Source: Fen-1273 sp035516035 (GTDB taxonomy: Bacteria > Bacteroidota > Ignavibacteria > UBA10030 > UBA6906). Taken from it: a stretch of 64,000 bases of DNA. Positions 50,980 through 59,490 of this stretch are shown one piece after another (within the stretch, counting starts at the first letter, position 1; every line of letters begins with the position of its first letter). The notes beneath the pieces are model-generated. The model was given only the letters and a program-made list of their open reading frames with translations. It searched no databases and was not told where the DNA came from. The translations under genes and the position numbers were made by a program. The stretch covers positions 1 through 64,000 of the forward strand of contig DATJAS010000039.1 in the NCBI GenBank assembly GCA_035516035.1. The letters are read 5' to 3'.

Positions 50980-52188
50980 ATGCGCGCACACCTGCCCCTC
51001 CTCATCAAGATCGGCGTTTCCGCCGTGGCGCTCCTGCTCGTCGCCATCCTGCTGGTCGTCGCGATCAGGATCCCGGCCCCCGTCGGCAGGCCGTCACCCC
51101 CGGGGGCAGGCAGGTCGGGGAACGCGCCGGCAAGGCCGACGGAGAAATGGCTGGCCAGGGCCTACGCGGTGGACGACCTCTTCCACAGGGTGTACACGCC
51201 GTGCTGGGAAGGGGCGTACGGCGCCATCGGCGATGCATACCTCTTTGGTGCGACCGGCGATTCTTCGATTCTCCGGTTCTACACGGACGGACACCCGCTC
51301 ACGGAGATGTGCCGGGTGACCTGGATCGACGACCAGGCGTGGGTATGCCTCGCCGAGATGTATTGGTGGGAGTTCACCGGGCGGAAGGATATGCGCCTCG
51401 TAGCCGATGCAGCAAGGCGCTACACGGAGGCCCGCGAAGCGGGCGGACTTGCCCACCCGGAAGGGTTCTGGAGCTGGTACAATTTTCCGCCGGGAACTGA
51501 GGGGCAGGGGCAGATCTTCACCAACAGCAACATGAACCAGATGGCCTCGGTGGCCTGCTGGCTCTTCATGGTGTCGCACGAGCAGCAGTACCTGGACGAA
51601 GCCCTCCTGGTCTGGAACGGGGACGGGACGATCCCCGGTGTCGAGCGAACGTTCTACAGGGGCGACGGCAGGTGGGAAGGAAAGAAGGGCCTGGCGGCGT
51701 TCGGCGACCCTCTTCCCTGGATGGGAGCCGGGTATTGTTCGATCGGTGCAGCGCTCTACCGGGCCACGGGGGAGGCGAAATACAGGGATATCGCCGCGGC
51801 GACGGCAGCCCGCGTGATGAACCCCGCCAACGGCTGGGTGGACCCGGTGGACTTTTACCAGATCCGGATGGACGGCAACGGCGCCTTCGTGCACTACCTG
51901 CTGGACGCCTACCAGATCGCCCCGAAGGAGCTGGCGGACATCCCGGCCAAGATCGGCCGGATGCTCGATCACGTCTGGAGCAACGCAGGCGGCAAGGCGA
52001 CGGTGATCCTGCGCCGCACATCCGATGACGGCATCAGGAACGGCTGGAACCCGCGCGGCGGGGAGGACGGATACAAGGTGGGGGAAGTCGGCACGGTCCA
52101 CGCGCAGGGGGAGGCGATGCGCGCCTTCGGGGCCTACGCCTACGTGATGAACGTCGTCATCCCGCGAGAACACACGCCCCTGAAATAG
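50980..52188 (+). CDS. Membrane-anchored GH76-like six-hairpin glycosidase-like protein
   Basis: The protein is about 402 residues from ATG 50980. A single N-terminal anchor (LLIKIGVSAVALLLVAILLVV) precedes a helical domain of repeated W/Y-rich hairpins: VTWIDDQAWVCLAEMYWW with a candidate Asp-Asp pair, NSNMNQMASVACWLFM, LPWMGAGYCSIGAALY and GTVHAQGEAMRAFGAYAY. The layout resembles (alpha/alpha)6 enzymes such as GH76 alpha-mannanases, where two adjacent Asp are catalytic. The exact family is unsure. It is divergent from ychF and ends in a strong hairpin. Confidence 0.55.
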   Translation: MRAHLPLLIKIGVSAVALLLVAILLVVAIRIPAPVGRPSPPGAGRSGNAPARPTEKWLARAYAVDDLFHRVYTPCWEGAYGAIGDAYLFGATGDSSILRFYTDGHPLTEMCRVTWIDDQAWVCLAEMYWWEFTGRKDMRLVADAARRYTEAREAGGLAHPEGFWSWYNFPPGTEGQGQIFTNSNMNQMASVACWLFMVSHEQQYLDEALLVWNGDGTIPGVERTFYRGDGRWEGKKGLAAFGDPLPWMGAGYCSIGAALYRATGEAKYRDIAAATAARVMNPANGWVDPVDFYQIRMDGNGAFVHYLLDAYQIAPKELADIPAKIGRMLDHVWSNAGGKATVILRRTSDDGIRNGWNPRGGEDGYKVGEVGTVHAQGEAMRAFGAYAYVMNVVIPREHTPLK

Positions 52189-52215
52189 CGGACGCCGGGA
52201 GGGCCCGGCGTCCGC
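52188..52215. terminator. GC-rich hairpin after the GH76-like gene
   Basis: Twelve-base perfect arms (52188-52199 and 52204-52215) around a 4-nt loop; the left arm starts at the last base of the TAG stop codon. It has no T-run. It lies between convergent genes and is followed by an intergenic repeat. Confidence 0.55.
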
Positions 52216-52224
52216 GACATTTAC

Positions 52225-52262
52225 CTGTCATTGCGGGAGCGTTCCTCAGCGACGAAGCAATC
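52225..52262. repeat. Intergenic palindromic repeat, copy 4 (degenerate short form)
   Basis: TGTCATTGCGGGAGCG, a short linker and GACGAAGCAATC. The ends match the repeat family with one changed base in GCGAG. It lies between convergent genes. Confidence 0.7.
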
Positions 52263-52270
52263 AGAGAGCG

Positions 52271-53368
52271 TTACCTCACGTATGCCATCTTCCGCACATC
52301 GCTGAACTTTGCGGGCGATCCTGTCGTCGTTACAGCATCCATGCGGCAGAAATAGATGCCCGAGGAGCCCGCAGGTCGCCAATCGACGATGTGCGTACCC
52401 GCCTCCTGTTCGCCGTTCACAAGCTCCGCCACCATCTGGCCGAGCACGTTGTATACGACCAGGTGGACGATGCTCCTTGCGGGGAGCGCGTACGATATCG
52501 ACGTGGAGGGGTTGAACGGATTGGGATAGTTCTGCTCGAGCGCAAAGCGGGTCGGGGCCGGCGCCGCCGACTGGATCGACGTGTTTACCGGCGCGGCCCA
52601 GGAGGTCCCGGGATTGACGCTGATAACCCCTGTGTCCGGCGCGGTGGCGCTGGCGCCGCTCACCTCGATGAGCGTCCCGTCGTTCGAGAGGAAGATATAG
52701 CCGACGCTCTTTCCGGTGGCCGTGCTGTCCGTCTTCTTGATGCGAAGGACGTTGTGTGTCGTCCCCCCCGGGATCGTGAGAGGGCCATAGGCGTCGACGA
52801 TGTACGAGGCGCTGTGCCTGACGCCGGTCTCAGAGATCAGAAACGAGCTGAGGTAGATATCCGTCGTATCGAGGTACGTGCTCGTCCATGTCGTCCCGTA
52901 CGTGGAGGGGAGTTTGTAGAAGAGGTCGGCCGGTCTGTTGTGGATGACGAGCGACGCCCCTCCCCCTGTGAGCACTGCCGATTCGCCCAGGTTCATCAGG
53001 CTCCCTGAGAGCTGGAAGAAAACGTACGCCGTGGCATTGACCAACGTTCCCTGATAATCGTAGAGGATAGCTGTCTGGAACGCGTGCGTTGCTCCGGGGA
53101 AGCTCGAAGCGCTGTCGGCGGAACTCACCGTGATGCTCGTGAGCGTTACCGAGTACTGCTTTTTCAGTCCGCTGAAATCCCACGACGAAGCCCCCTTCTT
53201 GCCGATGTTCAGCGACGTCGTCACGGAATCAAAATGGTTGGTCGTGAAATTGCCGACGGCGAACTGGTTGGTCACGTCGGTGGCGGTGATCGTGATCTGC
53301 GCGTCCGCGCGCGGCGAAGCCGCGGCGGCAACGCACAGGATCGCCAGAATTGCGCACAATCGTTTCAT
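52271..53368 (-). CDS. Secreted T9SS type A sorting-domain protein of unknown function
   Basis: The protein has 365 residues from ATG 53368, which follows GGAGG at 9 bp; longer starts reach toward the upstream receptor gene. A signal peptide (MKRLCAILAILCVAAAASPRADAQ) is followed by a beta-rich domain and then the sorting domain LEQNYPNPFNPST ... VVYNVLGQMV ... SSGIYFCRMDA at the C-terminus. The N-terminal domain (TDVTNQFAVGNF, KGASSWDFSGLKKQYSVTL) resembles the T9SS cargo domain seen in Bacteroidota but no enzymatic motif is visible. It lies 35 bp downstream of the TonB receptor gene and is probably in the same operon. Confidence 0.8.
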   Translation of the reverse strand: MKRLCAILAILCVAAAASPRADAQITITATDVTNQFAVGNFTTNHFDSVTTSLNIGKKGASSWDFSGLKKQYSVTLTSITVSSADSASSFPGATHAFQTAILYDYQGTLVNATAYVFFQLSGSLMNLGESAVLTGGGASLVIHNRPADLFYKLPSTYGTTWTSTYLDTTDIYLSSFLISETGVRHSASYIVDAYGPLTIPGGTTHNVLRIKKTDSTATGKSVGYIFLSNDGTLIEVSGASATAPDTGVISVNPGTSWAAPVNTSIQSAAPAPTRFALEQNYPNPFNPSTSISYALPARSIVHLVVYNVLGQMVAELVNGEQEAGTHIVDWRPAGSSGIYFCRMDAVTTTGSPAKFSDVRKMAYVR

Positions 53369-53403
53369 GGTCCCTCCGGGCGTAGTGTGAGTGACGGTGG
53401 ATT

Positions 53404-55596
53404 TCAAAATCGCGCTTCGAGCACCAGGACGTACGTCCGTGGCGGCATGATGTTGCCGATCAGCTCGACGTAATTCCGCTGGAACAGGTTGTTGACGTTG
53501 AGGGTGGCGCTCAGCGGGAGGCCCGCCGACGAGAGGTCGACGCCCCCCCTGACATCCGTGACGATGATATCGCTTCGCTGGTCCCCGTCGGGAATGATCC
53601 CGAGGTTGACAAATTCGATGTCGATGTTGTCCACGCGGCTCTCGTACCTGAAATCCGCCCCCGCGTTGAAGATCCCGGCCCGCGCGGTGAGGTTGGCGTA
53701 AAAGAGGTGGCGGGGGCGGTATTTCAGGATCGCGTGCGTGGCGAGATCACGCGGGTCAGTGAACGTGTATCCCACGCTCCCGGCGAGCCCGCCGTCGAAG
53801 AGGCCGAACTTGATCGTCGTTTCAAACCCCTGCACGCGGGCGCGCGTGACGTTCTGCCACTGGATATACGGGAGGTCCCCGCTGCCCACGTAGAGGCCCG
53901 GCTCGATCAGGTTGTCATAGTCCGAACGGAACGCGGCCAGGTCCAGCGAGCCGAAGTCCCACGCCTTCTGGGCGATCCCCAGTTCGTAGGAGTAGCTCCG
54001 CTCGGGCTGCAGGTTCGAATTCGGCACGGTGACGAGGTTGCTCACTTCCGCGGAAATGAACGCCTCCGCGACGGACGGGATCCTGAACCCGCGCCCGACG
54101 GAGGCGCGGAGCGTCGTTCCTTCGACGGGTGTGTAGGAGACCGCCGCCTTGGGGTTTACCTGGCCGCCCGGAATCGTGATGCCGACCGCCTGGTAGTCGA
54201 ACCGCGCGCCCGCCGTCAGCGTCACCTCGTCCGCCACCTTGTACTCGTCCTGGGCGTACGCCGCCATCCCACCCCCCCTGTGCAGCCCGAACAGGTCGGC
54301 GGCGACCATGTCGAAGCTCCCCGTGATCCCTGCGGTCGCCGTGTTCTCCCTGTTGAGGACCAGCGTGGTGGTCCCTTCCGCGGTGATCTCATCGGAGAGC
54401 GATTTGGTCATCCCGATGGCGTTGATCGTCTCGTACCCCCAGTCGTTGTGGTACCAGAGGACCTTCGCGCTGAAGAGCGCGTTATCGGAGATGACGCCGT
54501 TGTACAGCGCGTTGATATAGTACCGGACCGATTTCACGTCGTCGTGCTGCTGGAGCACCGGGGGGATGAGAGCCGAGTCGAGGTTTCTCCAGTACAGGTA
54601 TTGCCCGCCGTACTGGTAGAGCAACCCGAAGTTCATCGTGAGGGAATTCGAGTTCGCGAAATCTTCGCGCGTCTTGACGTACACGTTGTACCGGCGGTGG
54701 TAGTCGTTCTGCCGGTACCCGTCGTCGAACTGGCGGGAGAAGAAGAGGGCGATGCCGAGGTCGCCGCTCTTGTACGCGTGGCTGATCGACTCGCCGTTGT
54801 AGTAACGGTTGATCGTCGACCACGCCCACGAGCCGTACGACGGCTTGTTGTACAGGCCGACGTACGTCCTGATGTCGGTCTCGGGCGTTTCGGGGATCTG
54901 CTTCGTGATGATGTTGATCACGCCCCCCAGCGCATTGGAGCCGTAGAGGGCCGAGCTTGCGCCCTTCACGACTTCGATCCTGTCGATCTGTCCCACGGGG
55001 ATCGACTCGAACACCAGCTCCCCCGTGTCCCCGGCGATGAACGGCACGCCGTCCAGCAGGAGCAGCACGCGGCTCCCCGCTCCCCGCGAATAGCCGCTCG
55101 AGCCGCGGATGTTTACCTGGCCGCCGGTGATATTTACACCGGGCACGTACCGGAGCGCATCATCGATCGTCTGCGCGTTCCTCATCTGCAGTTCGGTCGC
55201 ATCCAGCACCGAGATCGAGACCGGGACTTCCTGGAGCGATTGCTCGCGCCTGTTTGCGGTCACCACGATCTGCTCGGTCTGCACCGGGGTCTGGACGAGC
55301 GCGACGTTGACGGTGGTTTCTTTCCCCTCCTCGACCACGACGTCGGCGCGTGTCTCCCGCTGGTAGCCGACCATGGAGAAGACGAGCGTGCACCGGCCCG
55401 GGGAGAGGCCGAGGATCCGGTAATCCCCTTTCGTGTTCGTGTTCGTGCCGCGCACCGTTCCCTGGACTAACACCGTTACGCCCACGAGCGGTTCTCTGTC
55501 ACCCTTCCCTGTAACGCGCCCGGCAACGGATCCCCCGGCGCCGAACGCCGGTGAGCAGGCCACCGCCAGGAGCACGCAGAATCCCACGAGTCTCAT
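53404..55596 (-). CDS. TonB-dependent outer-membrane receptor
   Basis: The protein has 730 residues from ATG 55596; an ATG at 55602 would add two residues. ATG 55596 overlaps the stop of the preceding lipoprotein gene as ATGA and is preferred. A signal peptide leads into a carboxypeptidase-regulatory-like domain (VAGRVTGKGDREPLVGVTVLVQGT), then the plug with VNIRGSSGYSRGAGSRVLLLLDGVPF and IEVVKGASSALYGSNALGGVINI, then a 22-strand barrel ending in the terminal Phe (LEARF). The sequence resembles siderophore/cobalamin-type receptors, but the ligand is not identifiable. It imports its ligand across the outer membrane using TonB energy. The neighbouring lipoprotein may assist capture. Confidence 0.92.
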   Translation of the reverse strand: MRLVGFCVLLAVACSPAFGAGGSVAGRVTGKGDREPLVGVTVLVQGTVRGTNTNTKGDYRILGLSPGRCTLVFSMVGYQRETRADVVVEEGKETTVNVALVQTPVQTEQIVVTANRREQSLQEVPVSISVLDATELQMRNAQTIDDALRYVPGVNITGGQVNIRGSSGYSRGAGSRVLLLLDGVPFIAGDTGELVFESIPVGQIDRIEVVKGASSALYGSNALGGVINIITKQIPETPETDIRTYVGLYNKPSYGSWAWSTINRYYNGESISHAYKSGDLGIALFFSRQFDDGYRQNDYHRRYNVYVKTREDFANSNSLTMNFGLLYQYGGQYLYWRNLDSALIPPVLQQHDDVKSVRYYINALYNGVISDNALFSAKVLWYHNDWGYETINAIGMTKSLSDEITAEGTTTLVLNRENTATAGITGSFDMVAADLFGLHRGGGMAAYAQDEYKVADEVTLTAGARFDYQAVGITIPGGQVNPKAAVSYTPVEGTTLRASVGRGFRIPSVAEAFISAEVSNLVTVPNSNLQPERSYSYELGIAQKAWDFGSLDLAAFRSDYDNLIEPGLYVGSGDLPYIQWQNVTRARVQGFETTIKFGLFDGGLAGSVGYTFTDPRDLATHAILKYRPRHLFYANLTARAGIFNAGADFRYESRVDNIDIEFVNLGIIPDGDQRSDIIVTDVRGGVDLSSAGLPLSATLNVNNLFQRNYVELIGNIMPPRTYVLVLEARF

Positions 55597-56129
55597 CGCC
55601 ATGGCCTCGGTGGTGGATTGGCGAAGTCCGCAACGATATCGATGCCGGTGACATTTTTATGCAGGAGCACGCGGACGGATGCGGGGTCAAAGGGTCCCGG
55701 GCCCATCGTATACACGCCGGCCGGTCTCCAGTCGGCGAAGACATTCGAGCCGTAGCGCCAGGCGAGCGCGACGTAGCTGTAGACGCCGACTTTCAGCGTC
55801 GTGCCCGCGGTGGTGAATGAGTAATGGATGGAATCGGCGAACAACACCTGCTGTGTCGTATCCTCAAGCAGGTTATGCTGACCGATCTGGGGGTAGACGA
55901 TCGCGTACCCGTACAGGATGTCAAGCAGGATCGACGCGCTGTCGCTCGGGTACTCCGGGAAGGCGATCACGCGCAGCTCCTGCACGCTGTCCGCCGGCGG
56001 CCAGTGCTTGAAGTGGATGACGCCGCTGAACCCGGAGGGGGCGTCGGGCGGCCCGAGGCCCGTGTCACACCCCGCGCAGCAGGCCACGAGGATCGCTCCC
56101 CACAATGCAAACTGTTTCACGCTTCGCAC
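55593..56129 (-). CDS. Probable outer-membrane lipoprotein paired with the TonB receptor
   Basis: The protein is about 178 residues, with GTG 56129 chosen because the segment upstream is not protein-like and runs toward an intergenic repeat. The N-terminus VKQFALWGAILVACCAGC ends in a lipobox (C-C-A-G-C), so the mature lipoprotein begins at Cys. The rest is beta-rich (FSGVIHFKHWPPADSVQEL, YSFTTAGTTLKVGVYSYVALAWRYGS) with no family I recognise. It is translated with the receptor gene (ATGA overlap) and likely helps bind or deliver the receptor's ligand at the surface; that is inference from gene order. Confidence 0.65.
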   Translation of the reverse strand: MRSVKQFALWGAILVACCAGCDTGLGPPDAPSGFSGVIHFKHWPPADSVQELRVIAFPEYPSDSASILLDILYGYAIVYPQIGQHNLLEDTTQQVLFADSIHYSFTTAGTTLKVGVYSYVALAWRYGSNVFADWRPAGVYTMGPGPFDPASVRVLLHKNVTGIDIVADFANPPPRPWR

Positions 56130-56195
56130 GGTGATAGTGTGATGTCGTGAGAACGGACAGCCGGATTGCCGCGCATAAAAACGCCCGCAATGAAC

Positions 56196-56289
56196 CGTCA
56201 TTGCGAGCGGCGGCGCCTGGGCGCCGTGGCGCCAGATGCGCCACGAGGTCCGTTTTTTGGACCACGCCGTTTTTGGGCGTGGCAATCTA
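56196..56289. repeat. Intergenic palindromic repeat, copy 5 (with three internal hairpins)
   Basis: Starts CGTCATTGCGAGCGG, contains GGCGCC-type hairpins and then the same two hairpins as copy 2 (GTCC-GTTTTTT-GGAC and CACGCC-GTTTTTG-GGCGTG), ending CAATCTAGA. The TAG stop codon of the downstream minus-strand gene lies in the CTAGA end, just as copy 2 supplies the stop of the MBL-fold gene. Confidence 0.8.
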
Positions 56290-56943
56290 GATCGTGATCC
56301 CCACCGTCGCCAGCGGCACCTCGGAGCTCGTCTTCCCTGAGGTCATGATGAAGTTGACCTTGAGCTCGGCAAAGAGCGCGATCGCGCCCAGTTTGAGGTC
56401 GACGCCGGCTCCCGCGTTTACCGTCGGTTTCGTCTGCGTATCGAACGGCTTGACGTCCGTGAGCGTGAATCCGGCGAGTTTGACAGTCGCCGCGTTGACT
56501 TTAAGGTCGACCAGGCCCGCGCCGGCGGTTGCGTAGACGTGTATGACCGGGAGCGGGAGGATGTTGAATTTCAGGTTGACGTTGCCGGAGTAAATATCGA
56601 TCCTGCCGCCGTCGACGGTGAGCGCGGTCCCCAGTGTGCCGAACAGGGGCTGGTACTTTGATTTGTCGGGCGAGAGCATGATGTAGTCCCCCGACAGCCT
56701 GAAGGAAATGAGACCGAGATCCACGTCGAAGTGGAGCCCGCCGCCGTACCCAAGCCCGTAAATATCCTTGAAGAGAGCGCTATAATCTACGGTCGCCCCC
56801 GTGGTGGGAATATACACGTTTGTCTGAGCGAGACCGAGATTGAAGTTGACGAAATCACCCTGGAGGCCGAACCGTACGCCCTGCGCACCGGCGGGCGCCG
56901 CAAGTGTGACAAGCGCCACACAACAGAGTATGATGCGTTTCAT
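56287..56943 (-). CDS. Outer-membrane beta-barrel-like protein
   Basis: The protein has 218 residues from ATG 56943, which follows GGAGACACC; the frame is open further upstream but into the kinase promoter region. A signal peptide (MKRIILCCVALVTLAAPAGAQ) is followed by alternating strand segments (VRFGLQGDFVNFNLGL, LGYGGGLHFDVDLGLISFRLSG, VIHVYATAGAGLVDLKV, IALFAELKVNFIM) ending in a short hydrophobic C-terminus, as expected for a small outer-membrane barrel. No specific family is assigned. Its stop codon is within an intergenic repeat. It is divergent from the kinase gene. Confidence 0.65.
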   Translation of the reverse strand: MKRIILCCVALVTLAAPAGAQGVRFGLQGDFVNFNLGLAQTNVYIPTTGATVDYSALFKDIYGLGYGGGLHFDVDLGLISFRLSGDYIMLSPDKSKYQPLFGTLGTALTVDGGRIDIYSGNVNLKFNILPLPVIHVYATAGAGLVDLKVNAATVKLAGFTLTDVKPFDTQTKPTVNAGAGVDLKLGAIALFAELKVNFIMTSGKTSSEVPLATVGITI

Positions 56944-57071
56944 GGTGTCTCCTGCGTGAGTGAGGGGCCTGATCTGTGACCTGGTGGGCCGGATGGACGC
57001 CGACCCGGCGGAATAATCTATACTTTGTCGTTCTCTAAAGCAAGGCAGGTACAGGAAGGCCCGGCCCCCCC

Positions 57072-57105
57072 TTGACTGTGTCGACATGTTCTTGTAGAAT
57101 ACAAG
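57072..57105 (+). promoter_or_regulatory. Promoter of the kinase cluster with a small palindrome at the -10
   Basis: TTGACT (57072-57077), 17-bp spacer, TAGAAT (57095-57100). The inverted repeat CTTGTA-GAA-TACAAG (57091-57105) overlaps the -10 box and could be an operator. A start near 57107 would give a leader of about 105 nt before the GTG at 57212. Confidence 0.5.
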
Positions 57106-57211
57106 CCAGGGGTGAAGATGTTGGTGATCCCCGTCCATCCATTGAAGCACATCCTATGGTTTTTTGCGGTAAGGAGCGCATCACGGCGCTGAGTACGCTG
57201 AAGGAAGACGT

Positions 57212-58966
57212 GTGTCCGTAAGCAAGATCGGAAAATACGACATCGTCCAGGAGCTGGGACGCGGCGGCATGGGCGTTGTCTACAAGGCTCACGACGGGTT
57301 GATGGAGCGGGACGTCGCCATCAAGGTCATGGCCGATCTGATGCTCGCGGTCCCCGAGATCCGGGAGCGCTTCTTCCGCGAGGCGAGGACCGCCGGCAAG
57401 CTTTCGCACGAGAACATCACGGTGGTGTTCGATGTGGGGGAGGACGAAGGGCGCCCGTACATCGTGATGGAGTACCTGACCGGAAGCGATCTCGCCGAGA
57501 TGCTCGACAGGCGCGAGCCGATCCCGTTTCTGCAGAAGCTCGACTTCGCCATCCAGATTTGCCGCGGCCTGTCGTATTCCCATGCGCACGATATCGTTCA
57601 CCGCGACATCAAGCCCCAGAATATCCGGATCGTGGGGAGCGGGCGGGTGAAGATCATGGATTTCGGCATCGCCCGCTCGGTGACGAGCACGATGACCACC
57701 ACCGGGGCCGTGATCGGCACGCCGTACTACATGTCGCCGGAGCAGATCCAGGGCCGGCACGTGGACAAGCGCTCGGATATCTTCTCCTTCGGCGTCTTGT
57801 TCTACGAGCTTCTCTCGGGGCGGAAGCCGTTCACCGGGGACGTCCCCACGGCCGTGATGTTCAAGATCGTCTACGACCCGCCCCCGCCCCTGGATGACGA
57901 GCAGATCGACCACCGGAACGGGCTCCGGGACATCATCCTGAAGACGCTGGCGAAAGATCCCGACCAGCGCTACCAGGATCTCGCGGAGGTTGCCGACGCG
58001 CTGGAGAACATCGTCAGCGACCTCAGGACGGCCGAGCGGAAGAAGCTCGAACAGATGAGGGCCCGGCTCGGGAAGATGATCTCCGAGAGCCGGACGCTCC
58101 TGAAGGGAAACAAGTTCCGGAAGGCGCGCGACATCGTCGAAGAAGCGGCCCGGATGGATCCTGCAAACACCGAGGTCGCGCGGCTCCGCGGGGAAATCGC
58201 GGCGGCGGAGGAGCGGGAAGCCCGGCGGGTGTTCATCCTGGAGCGGCTCGCGGCAGCCCGGCGGGCCTGGGAGGGAAAGGAGCTGCAGAAAGCGCTCGGG
58301 CTCCTTCAGGAAATCCTGAAGATCGAGCCCAACCATGCCGAGGCCCTCAGGCTGAGCCACGAGGTCACCGACGCGATCACGTTCAGGGATACCGGCGATC
58401 TCCGCTACGCGGTAACGCGGAAGCCCGGGGAGGCGGGGCCGCTGGACGGCCTCCAGCGTTCGAAGGCGCCCACCGTGCTGACGCCTCCGGAAAAAACGCC
58501 CCCCCCGGCGAAGAAGCCCGCTCCGGCACCGCCGAAGGACGAACCGGAACGCCGGCCCGCACCCCGGGAACGGGAGACTCGGCCGGCGACGATGGTCCCC
58601 CGCCCGAAGTCGCGCATCTACCTCGTCGCCGGCGTGATCGCGGCGCTCGTCGTCGCGGGCGTGCTCTACAGGACGCTCCTCTGGACGCCGCCCGTCCCCC
58701 ACGGTTACGTCGCGCTCAACGTCCTGCCCTGGGGCGAGGTGTCGAAGATTCTGGGTGAGGACGGGAAAGAGATCCGCCTCGCGGGGAAAACGCTCACGCC
58801 GTGCAGGCTGACGCTGCCGGAGGGTTCGTATGTCATCCAGGTGACGAACCCGATGTTTCCCGGGGCGCTCCTGGACACCGTCAGGGTGCGCACCGACCAG
58901 GTGCAGCGCATTACGAAGAAGTTCGCCGGGTTCGACGACCGGAACGCTCTTGGAAAATTCCAGTGA
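57212..58966 (+). CDS. Hanks-type Ser/Thr protein kinase with helical linker, one TM segment and PEGA domain
   Basis: The protein has 584 residues. The GTG start follows AAGGAAG. The kinase domain (about 9-275) has the glycine loop GRGGMG (residues 16-21), K38 in AIKV, the catalytic D132 in HRDIKPQN and D150 in DFG, with APE-like SPEQ. A TPR/coiled-coil region (about 280-400) and a Pro-rich linker lead to one TM helix (about 470-492) and a C-terminal PEGA-like beta domain (VALNVLPWGEV ... TPCRLTLPEGSYVIQV) facing the periplasm. It is an active-looking receptor kinase that may sense envelope signals, and heads a plus-strand cluster of envelope proteins that may be its outputs. Confidence 0.9.
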   Translation: MSVSKIGKYDIVQELGRGGMGVVYKAHDGLMERDVAIKVMADLMLAVPEIRERFFREARTAGKLSHENITVVFDVGEDEGRPYIVMEYLTGSDLAEMLDRREPIPFLQKLDFAIQICRGLSYSHAHDIVHRDIKPQNIRIVGSGRVKIMDFGIARSVTSTMTTTGAVIGTPYYMSPEQIQGRHVDKRSDIFSFGVLFYELLSGRKPFTGDVPTAVMFKIVYDPPPPLDDEQIDHRNGLRDIILKTLAKDPDQRYQDLAEVADALENIVSDLRTAERKKLEQMRARLGKMISESRTLLKGNKFRKARDIVEEAARMDPANTEVARLRGEIAAAEEREARRVFILERLAAARRAWEGKELQKALGLLQEILKIEPNHAEALRLSHEVTDAITFRDTGDLRYAVTRKPGEAGPLDGLQRSKAPTVLTPPEKTPPPAKKPAPAPPKDEPERRPAPRERETRPATMVPRPKSRIYLVAGVIAALVVAGVLYRTLLWTPPVPHGYVALNVLPWGEVSKILGEDGKEIRLAGKTLTPCRLTLPEGSYVIQVTNPMFPGALLDTVRVRTDQVQRITKKFAGFDDRNALGKFQ

Positions 58967-59013
58967 CCGATGCTCACGGGCGATGACCGCCCACCAAGCA
59001 AAGGAGGTGCCTG

Positions 59014-59475
59014 ATGCAGCGTGCCAGATCCGGTAGTGTGCGGCTCGTGGTCGTCCTGGCGGTGGCGCTCACCGCCGTCCGGTGTTCCAAGGACGACATC
59101 CCGACAACCCCCGCGCCGCCGTTCATCATCACGGAGGTGGCGATATCGAAGTTCGTCAATCCTCCCGCGACCACGGCGCTGAAGGCCGGCACGATCCAGA
59201 AGATCCGCTTCGACGTCAACTACACGCTCGCGTCGGAGGACGACGCGCGCCGCGCCAATCTCTCGGTGATCGTCGCCGCCTTCCGCACGGACGTGGATAC
59301 GATCGTGGGAAGCGTGTCATTCGTCCCCACGGGTTCCGGCGGCACGGTGCCGGATTCGCTGATCGCCAACATTCCCTCGGGTGTGACGGAGCTGCAGCTC
59401 GACGGCGCGGTCATCTACTCGCCGCTCGACACGGTCGTGGCGTTCAGCTACGGCCCGTACTGGACAGTGAACTAA
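59014..59475 (+). CDS. Small probable lipoprotein of unknown function
   Basis: The protein has 153 residues. It follows a strong Shine-Dalgarno sequence AAAGGAGGT. The N-terminus RLVVVLAVALTAVRCSKDD has a lipobox-like L-T-A-V-R-C with an unusual spacing, so lipidation at the Cys is likely but not certain. The mature part is beta-rich (FIITEVAISKFVNPPATTALKAG, IQKIRFDVNYTLASEDDARR, VAFSYGPYWTVN), without recognised motifs. It lies between the kinase and the FadL/PorV-like porin genes and is probably cotranscribed with them. Confidence 0.6.
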   Translation: MQRARSGSVRLVVVLAVALTAVRCSKDDIPTTPAPPFIITEVAISKFVNPPATTALKAGTIQKIRFDVNYTLASEDDARRANLSVIVAAFRTDVDTIVGSVSFVPTGSGGTVPDSLIANIPSGVTELQLDGAVIYSPLDTVVAFSYGPYWTVN

Positions 59476-59490
59476 CCCGGAGAGCCCACC

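Noticed and set aside
53707..55470. Long plus-strand open frame opposite the TonB receptor gene
   Set aside because: Shadow frame rich in Arg, Val, Asp and His; the receptor on the other strand has full plug and barrel motifs.
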